This document shows, piece after piece, positions 37,110-47,542 of a stretch of 64,000 nucleotides of DNA. The DNA is from Hofstenia miamia. Taxonomy: Eukaryota; Xenacoelomorpha; Acoela. Within the stretch, counting starts at the first letter, position 1; every line of letters starts with the position of its first letter. The translations under genes were made by a program, and so were the position numbers. Where the stretch lies: assembly GCA_004352715.1 (NCBI GenBank), contig SCFE01000099.1, forward strand, positions 1,476,935 through 1,540,934, in the 5' to 3' direction. Under the pieces are notes generated by a model that worked only from the letters and a program-made list of their open reading frames with translations, was not told the origin of the DNA and made no database searches.

Positions 37110-38063
37110 ATGAATTTTACATACAATGTGACATATGAAGAGCCGGGTGGTTACTATAAAGATTATTTCATACTATCTCAAATAATTTCAATCGGTCTTA
37201 TTGGGATTCCGAACAATGCCATTGTTCTATACATTTGCAAGTGGCATCCATTCGTAAGAAAAATATCAACAAACATATATTTAGTTCAGCTAGCGTTTGC
37301 TGATCTTCTCAATTGCTGTGGTTTCGTAATTATTAATTTACCATTTGTTATCCTTCCTGAAGAATACATACTGAACAAATTGCTACATGCCTGTTCAATT
37401 TGGAGTTCCTTAAGCATATTCACATTTTTTCATTCTACTTATATGATCGTCCTCATCACAATGGATAGAGTTATCAATGCATGCACTATTGTTTTATCCA
37501 AAACATTTGATAGTAAATTGTTGGCCAAGTTTTTTTGCATTGCTGTTATATTGCATTCAGCAATTCATGCCGTCATACAATTCGATATCTACGACTTATT
37601 TCCAAGTACTGTAGCCTGGAAAGGACGGCCGTACAACGGCTTTAGATGCTACCGTAAAAACAATTTCTCTCAAATAATTATTCTTGGATTTGGTTACACT
37701 TTACCACTTGTTTTTATTAGTGCTGGAAATATAGCAATCGTGGTTCGCTTAATTCAAAGAGCTCATACTGCCAGAAAAAAGTTTAACAAAAACTGGATTA
37801 AAGACGACTTCCGTGTAACTTTAACGCTTGTGTCATGCTGTATAGCTTTAGTAGGGTTGTATCTACCATATTTTATATTTGAGCTGCATCACTTAATGCA
37901 AAGCTCAGAACGGCAATTAATACTTTGGGGAAAGTCTTATTACTATTTGCTTTGGTCAATTTTACAAGGAATGAGAAATTTTAATTCTTTAGTCAACTTC
38001 TATATTTTTGGCTTTACCAATAAAAAATTCAGAAATTCTTTGTTAATGTGCATTAAAATATAA
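37110..38063 (+). CDS. Rhodopsin-like (class A) GPCR, lineage-specific family, copy 2
   Basis: A 317-residue single-exon 7TM receptor. It aligns ungapped with copy 1 through the first 180 residues. Glycosylation sites are N2 (NFT) and N6 (NVT) before the conserved Y-E-E-P-G-G. Further marks: TM1 with N36; TM2 FADLLNCC with D65; C95 and C180 as the likely disulphide; D119-R120-V121; TM5 GYTLP; a third loop rich in basic residues (RKKFNKNWIKDD); LYLP in TM6; and NFYIF in place of NPxxY, which loses both Pro and the final Tyr. It is closer to copy 3 and the pseudogenes than to copy 1. The ligand is unknown. Its C-terminal part is duplicated downstream by an assembly artefact. Confidence 0.85.
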   Translation: MNFTYNVTYEEPGGYYKDYFILSQIISIGLIGIPNNAIVLYICKWHPFVRKISTNIYLVQLAFADLLNCCGFVIINLPFVILPEEYILNKLLHACSIWSSLSIFTFFHSTYMIVLITMDRVINACTIVLSKTFDSKLLAKFFCIAVILHSAIHAVIQFDIYDLFPSTVAWKGRPYNGFRCYRKNNFSQIIILGFGYTLPLVFISAGNIAIVVRLIQRAHTARKKFNKNWIKDDFRVTLTLVSCCIALVGLYLPYFIFELHHLMQSSERQLILWGKSYYYLLWSILQGMRNFNSLVNFYIFGFTNKKFRNSLLMCIKI

Positions 38064-38979
38064 CAAAAATTGCATATATTTTATTGAGGTCTTGCTATAG
38101 AGATTCATTATTGTATGTGGTGATATATTCGCAACAACTTTTAAATATTTTGTAAACAAGTAAATTTTAGTGTTATAAATTTTTAATAGATATTTAATAG
38201 TAACTATGTAAGTTTGGTATCTGCTGAAATGGTTAAGCTTTTTAGCTTTTTCACCATGTTACTNTATTGCATTCAGCAATTCATGCCGTCATACAATTCG
38301 ATATCTACGACTTATTTCCAAGTACTGTAGCCTGGAAAGGACGGCCGTACAACGGCTTTAGATGCTACCGTAAAAACAATTTCTCTCAAATAATTATTCT
38401 TGGATTTGGTTACACTTTACCACTTGTTTTTATTAGTGCTGGAAATATAGCAATCGTGGTTCGCTTAATTCAAAGAGCTCATACTGCCAGAAAAAAGTTT
38501 AACAAAAACTGGATTAAAGACGACTTCCGTGTAACTTTAACGCTTGTGTCATGCTGTATAGCTTTAGTAGGGTTGTATCTACCATATTTTATATTTGAGC
38601 TGCATCACTTAATGCAAAGCTCAGAACGGCAATTAATACTTTGGGGAAAGTCTTATTACTATTTGCTTTGGTCAATTTTACAAGGAATGAGAAATTTTAA
38701 TTCTTTAGTCAACTTCTATATTTTTGGCTTTACCAATAAAAAATTCAGAAATTCTTTGTTAATGTGCATTAAAATATAACAAAAATTGCATATATTTTAT
38801 TGAGGTCTTGCTATAGAGATTCATTATTGTATGTGGTGATATATTCGCAACAACTTTTAAATATTTTGTAAACAAGTAAATTTTAGTGTTATAAATTTTT
38901 AATAGATATTTAATAGTAACTATGTAAGTTTGGTATCTGCTGAAATGGTTAAGCTTTTTAGCTTTTTCACCATGTTACT
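37549..38979. repeat. 715-bp perfect duplication around a single n: assembly artefact
   Basis: 37549-38263 recurs exactly at 38265-38979 (offset 716) across the single n at 38264. The repeat covers the receptor's TM4-to-stop region and 200 bp of its 3' flank, with no difference seen even in noncoding sequence. A real duplication would also need an n exactly at the joint, so an unmerged contig overlap is far more likely. Confidence 0.92.
38267..38779 (+). pseudogene. False partial copy of receptor copy 2
   Basis: This open frame encodes the receptor from about residue 147 (middle of TM4) to the stop, identical to 37551-38063. It lacks TM1-3 and has no start context of its own. It is the product of the assembly duplication around the n at 38264 and should not be counted as a gene. 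Confidence 0.9.
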
Positions 38980-39273
38980 TAATACAATAGACATGGAATT
39001 ATGCTGTGAGAACCCTTTGAGCTGAAAGTATTAACTTTTCAAAAAGCGTAAAAATTAACCAATTCATGATGCCATCAGGTTAATAGTGTATTTCGTTAAA
39101 ATATACTTCAATTTAGTTCTACATTGTTTGCATAAAAATATACGATTAAATTATGCTAGGTTTCAATTTTTTGACTGAATATATATATCGATTAAGCTGT
39201 GCCCTTACATTTATATTTTTCAACAATTTGCTGATTGAGTAATAATTATTTACGTGCAAATATAATTTTTAGC

Positions 39274-40690
39274 TAAGCTAAAATTCCAATTTCCTTGAAA
39301 AGGAAAATTGGTACTTTTTGAGATATTGGACTAATGAATAATAACAACGTCAGATAGGAATATATTTGAATATATTTGAATAAATTTGGGCAATTTATGT
39401 ACTTTTAAAAATATATAGTTATAATAGTGATATTCTAGAGTTGAATTTTTTTTGCAAATTTCAATAGATACAGCATATGCTAAAGATATTTATAAATGAA
39501 TTATCTGCTTATCTACTTTATGAATGAAATATAATGTATTTTCAGAACGTTTTTTAAGCCAACTAAGTGGCTTGAATCAGTTTAGCTCATAGAATTTAAA
39601 TGGCACTGCTCATCTCAGCTGCAAAATATTGAGCTTTTTGCAACACTGATCTATGACTAAATATTCTGCTCTTAATGGCGATGTGATTAAAAGTGCTGCT
39701 TAGCCAGAAACATGTGTAAATTATAATTCAGAAAAACATCGAATTTTTTTTGTGAAAAACTGTCAATTTTATTAGTTCAAGGTCATTTGAAAAAATTTTT
39801 AATAGAAACTATAATTTTTTTTAGATATAGCTGGGTTACTACTCCTTACATTATAATTGTAACCTCTTAAACGTGTTTTTGTAAGTAAATCGCATTTTTC
39901 ATTGAAGAATTTCTGAAGCCATTTTCGCTTGCAGACCCATTATTTGAGAATGCAGTGCATGAAAGGCTGTGGTATTTCATANTAAGCTAAAATTCCAATT
40001 TCCTTGAAAAGGAAAATTGGTACTTTTTGAGATATTGGACTAATGAATAATAACAACGTCAGATAGGAATATATTTGAATATATTTGAATAAATTTGGGC
40101 AATTTATGTACTTTTAAAAATATATAGTTATAATAGTGATATTCTAGAGTTGAATTTTTTTTGCAAATTTCAATAGATACAGCATATGCTAAAGATATTT
40201 ATAAATGAATTATCTGCTTATCTACTTTATGAATGAAATATAATGTATTTTCAGAACGTTTTTTAAGCCAACTAAGTGGCTTGAATCAGTTTAGCTCATA
40301 GAATTTAAATGGCACTGCTCATCTCAGCTGCAAAATATTGAGCTTTTTGCAACACTGATCTATGACTAAATATTCTGCTCTTAATGGCGATGTGATTAAA
40401 AGTGCTGCTTAGCCAGAAACATGTGTAAATTATAATTCAGAAAAACATCGAATTTTTTTTGTGAAAAACTGTCAATTTTATTAGTTCAAGGTCATTTGAA
40501 AAAATTTTTAATAGAAACTATAATTTTTTTTAGATATAGCTGGGTTACTACTCCTTACATTATAATTGTAACCTCTTAAACGTGTTTTTGTAAGTAAATC
40601 GCATTTTTCATTGAAGAATTTCTGAAGCCATTTTCGCTTGCAGACCCATTATTTGAGAATGCAGTGCATGAAAGGCTGTGGTATTTCATA
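39274..40690. repeat. 708-bp perfect duplication around a single n: assembly artefact
   Basis: 39274-39981 recurs at 39983-40690 (offset 709) with the single n at 39982. It is noncoding and AT-rich with no gene. Confidence 0.9.
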
Positions 40691-40784
40691 TGCTAGAAGT
40701 ATTAAATATATCAAGGGAAGAGAAATTTAGTTAAAGTTTCTATAAGCTATCTAAGCTAACCAAACTTTTATGATTTAATTTTTT

Positions 40785-41030
40785 AGCATGATGGTGCCCA
40801 ACCACATGGTTTGGTGCCAGTGATTTCTTGGATAAGGTTTTTACTTTATAAAGGGATGGATTGGCTTCCACGGCCAAGTTAAATTTCTTCGCCAAGTATC
40901 CTGTTCCTACCCATTTTGTTTTGGAGTCAAATAAAGGATAGAATTTCGAGAATTTGAAAGTTGTTATTGACGAAGAGATTAAAAAAATGCTAGCTGACAT
41001 GATTAGTCATGTTGCAAATGCAATGCAATA
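40785..41030 (+). pseudogene. Mariner-like transposase C-terminal relict
   Basis: Plus-strand reading gives HDGAQPH (family QDGAPPH, second catalytic Asp), then a Trp-containing ISWIRF, GMDWL (family GRWIG). It continues SSPSILFLPILFWSQIKDRIS, which lines up with RSPDLTPxDFFLWGxxKDRIY, and ends in a short helical piece to a stop near 41030. Stops and substitutions show it is dead. It belongs to the same broad family as 6290-7233. A minus-strand open frame over the same bases (41000-40740) is a shadow of this relict. Confidence 0.55.
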
Positions 41031-41140
41031 AGTTAAATTTTTTCTATTTTTACAAAATATAATAAAGTTTTCTAAACAATATCTAAAAATTTAAAATTCT
41101 TAATTTTCATTTATAATTCGTTTTATAGTATGCTTTGCGA

Positions 41141-41156
41141 CCACTAGATGGCACTC
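41141..41156. promoter_or_regulatory. CTCF-like motif upstream of a putative gene
   Basis: CCACTAGATGGCACTC closely resembles the core of the bilaterian CTCF binding motif (CCACNAGRKGGCAS). It lies about 130 bp before the putative start at 41286. A single 16-bp match can be chance. Confidence 0.25.
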
Positions 41157-41285
41157 AGTAAATGTAATATTTTGCTAGAATAATCGTAAGTTCTGTAACT
41201 CACCAGGGAATGCAGGCAACAAGCAAATTTTTCTTTATAATTACGGTCAACACATAATCGAAAACGACAAGGGTCATTGTAATCG

Positions 41286-41951
41286 ATGTTGCAGACCACG
41301 GCCGTGTACACATCTGTGAGCCGTTCTCAAGAGCAGTATATTAAATTTCTGCACAATATCTCCCTGATGTCGTTAACCATAATAGAAGCTCTCATCAATC
41401 TAGAAATGGACTTATATACTACATTTACAAAACATATAATACTCGCAAAACCAAGGGTGAGTTTGCTTAATACGAAGTAAATTTTGATAATGCTAATAAG
41501 AATCGTTCAAAATAGAATAAAAATCGAAAGAAAACCTTATGTGTCTATATTATTTACTGATTCTAATATTTATTGTAATTTTACAGTTTACAAAAATTGT
41601 CACATCATTTTTTTATTTAAACAATAATATATATACATGCCTAAGCAAATTCACAATTTCCCTATTAATATATTTCGTTGAATAGTGGCTCTTCGTACAC
41701 GCTACCTCTATGCTAAATATGATTAATTTCACTTGAAAACTTTAAGAATAATTTTAATAGTTGATATTGATATTAAAAAAATCCAAATGGATGTTAATTG
41801 ATATGAATTGAAAAGCTATTCTTCAAGGCGTAAACTATGCTGCCTCCCATCAACACACTTCATTTCCCAAGTATGCTATGTAACACTTTCACTGTTTATG
41901 CTCCAGATATATGACACCGTAATAGGTGAATTATACACTGATGTACTTTGA
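41286..41951 (+). CDS. Putative spliced small gene: exon 1 41286-41456, exon 2 41907-41951
   Basis: The ATG at 41286 is preceded by an in-frame stop and opens a 57-codon stretch with balanced, GC-richer codon use (MLQTTAVYTSVSRSQEQY start, KHIILAKPR end). It stops exactly at a strong donor, CCAAGG|GTGAGT, in phase 0. The acceptor ACTTTCACTGTTTATGCTCCAG ending at 41906 restores frame and gives IYDTVIGELYTDVL before a TGA at 41949-41951, making 71 residues. An alternative acceptor, TTTATTGTAATTTTACAG, ends at 41586. The protein is not recognised; it is mostly helical and hydrophobic in the middle with no obvious signal peptide. A further coding-like stretch at 42127-42393 could be an alternative or later exon. 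Transcript data would decide. Confidence 0.35.
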
Positions 41952-42126
41952 AACTTGCGACCTATGGTTTATTTGAAATATACCACATGAAGCAACGGGT
42001 TACTCAATGAAGCTTATTTCAAACAAAGAAACTTGTTCCCTCGTCTATTTAAAGATGGTGAGAATATATATTTATATTATGAAGTTGCTACAACAAATTT
42101 ACATTTATGTGCTCAAAAATAATTAA

Positions 42127-42393
42127 AGGTGTATTGATCTTCTCCAATCTGGATTCAATCCAATCGATATCCAATCCGTATTTCAAGAACTTAATCTCAA
42201 CCATCCGCAAAAATTATTAGGAATACTTTATAGTCTTAAAATGCTAATTGCCTATGCAAAATGTTATGATGCTGTGCCTATTTGCTTTGAAAAAGTCGAG
42301 GTAATAAATGAAACAATGATTGAATTAGTGTCTGTAGGTCATCATATCCTGTCGTGTAAAGGACAAAGAATAGATAAATCAAAAACAAACTAG
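42127..42393 (+). CDS. Coding-like open stretch, possible terminal exon
   Basis: 88 codons open to a TAG at 42391-42393, with amino-acid composition unlike the surrounding AT-rich noise (LLQSGFNPIDIQSVFQEL, KMLIAYAKCYDAVPICF). It begins directly after an in-frame stop, with an acceptor-like TTAAAG at the same place. It sits 176 bp after the putative small gene, so it may be one of its exons. No domain is recognised, and the internal ATG would give only about 50 residues. Confidence 0.3.
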   Translation, partial: RCIDLLQSGFNPIDIQSVFQELNLNHPQKLLGILYSLKMLIAYAKCYDAVPICFEKVEVINETMIELVSVGHHILSCKGQRIDKSKTN

Positions 42394-43107
42394 CATCATG
42401 TGTAACTCTACAAAAATATTACTGAGGTATATATGCTTTCAAAATTCAAATTCAAGAATCAAAATTGAGAAGTTAAAAGTTAAAAAATATATCCACAAAA
42501 ATGATCTAGTAAAATATATGTGAATTCTATTCAAAGTTTTGTAACAATGTGGTGCGATTATGAATCATTCTTAACTATCACAGAATCTGAGCAATACGAA
42601 AATTTTCAATAAAGTATTACACAAAATTTCAAGTGTTTGTTTTTGAAAAAATCAGTAAGCTATCTGAGATATTTTCAAAAATATCTCTAAAATTTTGGGC
42701 TCTTGCTTTGATGAAATACCTTTTAAGTTAGTATATAAAAGAGCAACAAAGAATTGGGACAACAAGCATTCAATGTAACTATGACACATAATCCTTTTTA
42801 AAATCCTTTTTAAAATTCTTGTTCTCTCTCTCTCTGTCACAAAATTTGATATTATTTTGTTGTAGTATTCACCCACTTTTATCTTTATTAATTATCTTTT
42901 GGAACACGCACAAATGAATGATCATTCAAAATACCTAAAACCTGGAATCATAGTGCCAATTCAAAACAAACATTGAATAACTTGACTATGCTTTATAATC
43001 ACAAATACTTAAAGTTTAATTTACAAGAAGTGTCAAAACAATGAAATCATTATGTGTCTCGACGAATAAGTATCTATTTCAGTGGTAATGAGTGACATTG
43101 CTTTTGA
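42394..43107. other. No gene seen
   Basis: AT-rich sequence with a short CT tract at about 42825-42836. Nothing recognisable. Confidence 0.6.
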
Positions 43108-44028
43108 AGTTTAATACTTAATGTATAAAACTATATATTAGTTCTATATTAGATGAGTCTTTCAAATGTATGAGTGTGTCTGCAATTAAAGAATTTTTAA
43201 GGTTTCTTTAATTCCTAATTCTTATTTCATAACTTAAATTAATCCTTTACTGTAATCCATGTGCTATATTTTAAAATCATCCAAATATGAAAATCTTAGC
43301 GTTGCTTTTCTTAGTGTTATGGACCGAGAAGAGAAGAGATGTATACATGGTTTGATGAAGATGAAAAAACTAAACTTAGAAAAAAGCTACATTTTATCTT
43401 TATTTAGATAATCTAATTCTTCTTTGATGCCTTATTCAAAATAAAGTGTCATTAGAGATTAATTTAGTGATGTTTTAGTAAGTGTACAAAGCTTGGAGTT
43501 TATATCTGTAAGTAGAAATAAACAATCTTGCAATATTGTATATGGCAAGTTTCAGTTNNNNNNNNNNNNNNNNNNNNNAGTTTAATACTTAATGTATAAA
43601 ACTATATATTAGTTCTATATTAGATGAGTCTTTCAAATGTATGAGTGTGTCTGCAATTAAAGAATTTTTAAGGTTTCTTTAATTTCTAATTCTTATTTCA
43701 TAACTTAAATTAATCCTTTACTGTAATCCATGTGCTATATTTTAAAATCATCCAAATATGAAAATCTTAGCGTTGCTTTTCTTAGTGTTATGGACCGAGA
43801 AGAGAAGAGATGTATACATGGTTTGATGAAGATGAAAAAACTAAACTTAGAAAAAAGCTACATTTTATCTTTATTTAGATAATCTAATTCTTCTTTGATG
43901 CCTTATTCAAAATAAAGTGTCATTAGAGATTAATTTAGTGATGTTTTAGTAAGTGTACAAAGCTTGGAGTTTATATCTGTAAGTAGAAATAAACAATCTT
44001 GCAATATTGTATATGGCAAGTTTCAGTT
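43108..44028. repeat. 450-bp near-perfect duplication around a 21-N gap: assembly artefact
   Basis: 43108-43557 recurs at 43579-44028 (offset 471) across N at 43558-43578. The only difference I see is C at 43214 against T at 43685, which could be a heterozygous site. Noncoding. Confidence 0.88.
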
Positions 44029-45434
44029 GCTATTTTTTATAAAATATACAACATTGCAGAAGTGATAAAAGACCACTTTCCATTCACAATTCATGAAAAA
44101 TTGCACAAATTTGAGAGGTGATTCTAAATCTGAATTCTAATTTAATAAACGTGAAATGTAAGTTGTACACAACATACATTTAAGCATATAAAGGACAGTC
44201 TCTGTCGCAAATCTACCTTTAACTAGATATGAGTTATATAAACACAATCTTTATTATTGTCACATCATACATATGCATTACAATCGCTAAAATTTCAAAG
44301 AAATGATTCATTGTGTTCCATAAAATAAAATGTAAGAAATGCTAAACGGAATTGCTCACAAGCTAAAATTTTCAGCACATTTTTCAAATATTATTANTAT
44401 ATATATATATGTATTGCTTGCTAAGATTTCATACTTATCATTAATGATTATATTTTGCTTTAACATGTTTAATCTATTTTCTATTTTTCTTTGACCTTTT
44501 GCATGCTGCATTCACATGCACAAATTCAATTTTTTGCTCAGACTTAACACCATTTATAGGCTGTAAATAAGGATATCATTTTACATCGCATACGATATGA
44601 GCATCTCAATCCCTTAAAATGTTGCAGCTTGAAAACATTCTTCAGATGCGAGTTTAAAAATGAAAAATGTGCGGATGCGAATTGGAGATTATCAATCCAT
44701 GGCCATCTTTAGCTGCATCCTAAATCTCTTTAAACAATTTAACACGTCGTAGAAAAAAAACTGTTCCTGTTTGCATTTAAAGAACATATTTTAATTGCTG
44801 TTAAATAATTTTCATTTTTTACTGAAAAACTGAATCTCTTTAGCTCAACCATCAAATAATTGGAAAAACTTTTATAACTTCGGAAATTCAGTAATTGCTA
44901 TTCAATGAAACGGTATATGCTAAACGCAGTCACCATTTTTTTAAAGATTCAAAATCAAATCATCAATATTGACCGTTATTGGGAGAACATCTTCAAAATA
45001 TGGGGAAAATTCTTCTCAACAACAAACAAATATTGATTGGAAGTAAAGTGCGTGGAATCAAGCATTTTGATTTGTTAACTTCTTAATTCAATTCACACAT
45101 CTGTATTATAAAACGCTTCGATTGGGGGCATGGATCTGTGACCATTTCACATCTGGTTGTTCCGCTGCGTGGAACCCCTAAGTTCTCAAAATTATGCAGA
45201 TCTCTTTAAATAATTTTACACGTATCCTCTCCTACTCGAAATGTATTCGTAGCCGAGATTGAAATTTTGCTTGCTGTTATTAAATAATTTAAAAATATTC
45301 GATAATCTGTTCAACACAACTTACGTTCAATATTTTACTTAAAATTTATAGCTTTGATAAAATCTTATCAAAATATAAATAATTAGGAAGGGAAAAGCTT
45401 ACACTTACGCGCCTATCTAGCCGATAAAAAATAT
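44029..45434. other. No gene; single-n joint and an internal direct repeat
   Basis: A single n at 44397 borders a short (TA)n without an obvious overlap. Sequence near 44713-44825 and 45199-45300 shares ATCTCTTTAAA(C/T)AATTT-ACACGT and GCTGTT(A)AAATAATTT blocks about 485 bp apart, an old direct repeat. Confidence 0.5.
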
Positions 45435-45454
45435 TCACACCCGCCCGTACTCGA

Positions 45455-45635
45455 GCTTACAGGCGGGTAAAAACTGATAGCCACNNNNNNNNNNNNNNNN
45501 NNNNNNNNNNNNNNNNNNNNNNNNNNNNNNNNNNNNNNNNNNNNNNNNNNNNNNNNNNNNNNNNNNNNNNNNNNNNNNNNNNNNNNNNNNNNNNNNNNNN
45601 NNNNNGCTTACAGGCGGGTAAAAACTGATAGCCAC
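45455..45635. repeat. 30-bp identity on both sides of a 121-N gap: unmerged contig ends
   Basis: GCTTACAGGCGGGTAAAAACTGATAGCCAC occurs at 45455-45484 and again at 45606-45635, directly on either side of N 45485-45605. The flanking sequence (ACCCGCCCG before, GGACCCGAACCG after) is a CCCG-rich MITE-like patch, possibly one element if the gap is closed. Confidence 0.8.
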
Positions 45636-47542
45636 GAGTAGGACCCGAACCGCACAATACTAACATGGTCCTGAACTGAGCTTGGCTGGGTGTTATTTCT
45701 GTTGGATAGGCTCAAGTCTCTTCTATTTTTTAGTCTTGACTTGTTCTGGGCTTGTACAAAAATGTAGTCTATTTGCAACTGTATTCTTATTGAAACATTT
45801 TAAAGAATCATATTTATAGATTTATCAAGAAATCATTGCATATATATATTTAACAAATGATTCTTAAGCTATTTTATGCATTTTTATTTAGGTCCATGGT
45901 CCAAAAGTTAATCGCCGAGTATCAATAGCACGGATAGATATATTACATGAAGTTCGCAAAGCTACATCCAGTCAAGCATGCTCCATGAACATCAATTGTT
46001 AAGTGACCCCAAAATTGTTAAGTGACCCCAAAATTGTTAAGATTGACAATCAACAATAACAAATTAAAATTTTGTTGCAATGAAAAAATCTATATTGCAG
46101 AATATATTTTTGCATATATTTCAATAATGTTCTAATATTTGTTCACAACAAAATGAAATATAACATCCTTTCTTTGGTTAGACTTAAAAACATTTTAGAA
46201 GCTATATAAAAGTGCATAACACCAAGTGAAGTATTACTAGTTTTAAGGCAATACTAACTGGGTGCCGAAAGTTTACATTAATAATTCCTACATAAACTTG
46301 TATAATCAAATTATGATTAATTATATTTATTTACCTTAGAAAGATTAAATAGAGTTCACTGTATATCAAAAGAAAATCTACAAATGAAAGCTGTCTTAAT
46401 CACACTTAAAAAATCCAATATCTTCAATTACTTTATCATTTTCTCTATTAGCCAAATCATCAATATATTTTAAGTTTCTTAAAAAATAATTCAATTTGCT
46501 TAAACAATTTCTTATAATGGAATATTCTTTAAAATTCTTCTATAAATTTCCACTAAGCTACCTCATCAATAATTGTAACGGTGACTTCATTAAGACCAAA
46601 TATCAGGAATTCTATTTAACTTCGAAGTAGAATTAAAGAAAACAAATGGTTAAGCAAATTTGATTTGTGAAATTATCAAAAACTTTTGGATTTTGCCATC
46701 AATGCTCGACGCTATGTTATTGCTCACTTAATAGTTGCTTGATGAGTGTGAATTACTTTAAAATTCTAACAAAGTAATTTCATCAGATTCAATGTTATCT
46801 TGAAGATCACGATTTCTATGACAAATTTAGGCAATGGAGCTATTGTACTTTCTTCAATTACAACCTCACCCATGTAATCAGCATTCTTCAAAACTAAGCT
46901 AAGCTTAATAAGTGCTGATGTGTTTCATTGAGATACACTGCAGTATTGAAAAACCTGTCTGCACTTAAATGTGTAGTCATTATTAGAAAATGCGATCATT
47001 ATTATTAAAACAATATATTTTTAATATTTATCTTAGTAAGCATTCATGTTACTTTTGAATCAATTACATAATTACAAGATCTAAAAAGTACAATACTGTA
47101 AATGAATGCAAAAATTAGAACAAATTTGCGTAAAATTGCACGCATGTTATCATTTCCTAAAGAAATGTAAGAAATTTCGAAGAAGTTTTCAAGATCTTGA
47201 GATTTTTATTGACTTGCAATATCTCCTACTTGTTGGAAACAGTAGCTTAAAATTTATTTCTACTTACATATGTGTGAGATTAGTAATTAAAAAACTTTGT
47301 TACTATAAATTTCTTTTATCATTAAAATTTATCCAAAATCGACCACTTGAAATCATACAATAATTTGATTATGAATACTCGTAAATCGTTTTCATTTTGG
47401 AAACAAGTATATATAATTTGTCAACAATGCAAAAGCATATATAATTAAGTATAGTGAGCCATGTTATTAGTGCTTAATTATATTGAAGAAAATACATAGT
47501 AACTTTGAAAAAAAATTTATGAAAACATTAAACTATATTTAG
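45636..47542. other. No gene seen
   Basis: AT-rich. A 19-bp unit (AATTGTTAAGTGACCCCAA) is tandemly repeated at about 45994-46031. The plus-strand open frame 47106-47363 has no recognisable domain. Confidence 0.55.

Noticed and set aside
40740-41000. 86-codon minus-strand ORF as a gene
   Set aside because: The same bases read on plus as a mariner transposase C-terminus with several family blocks.
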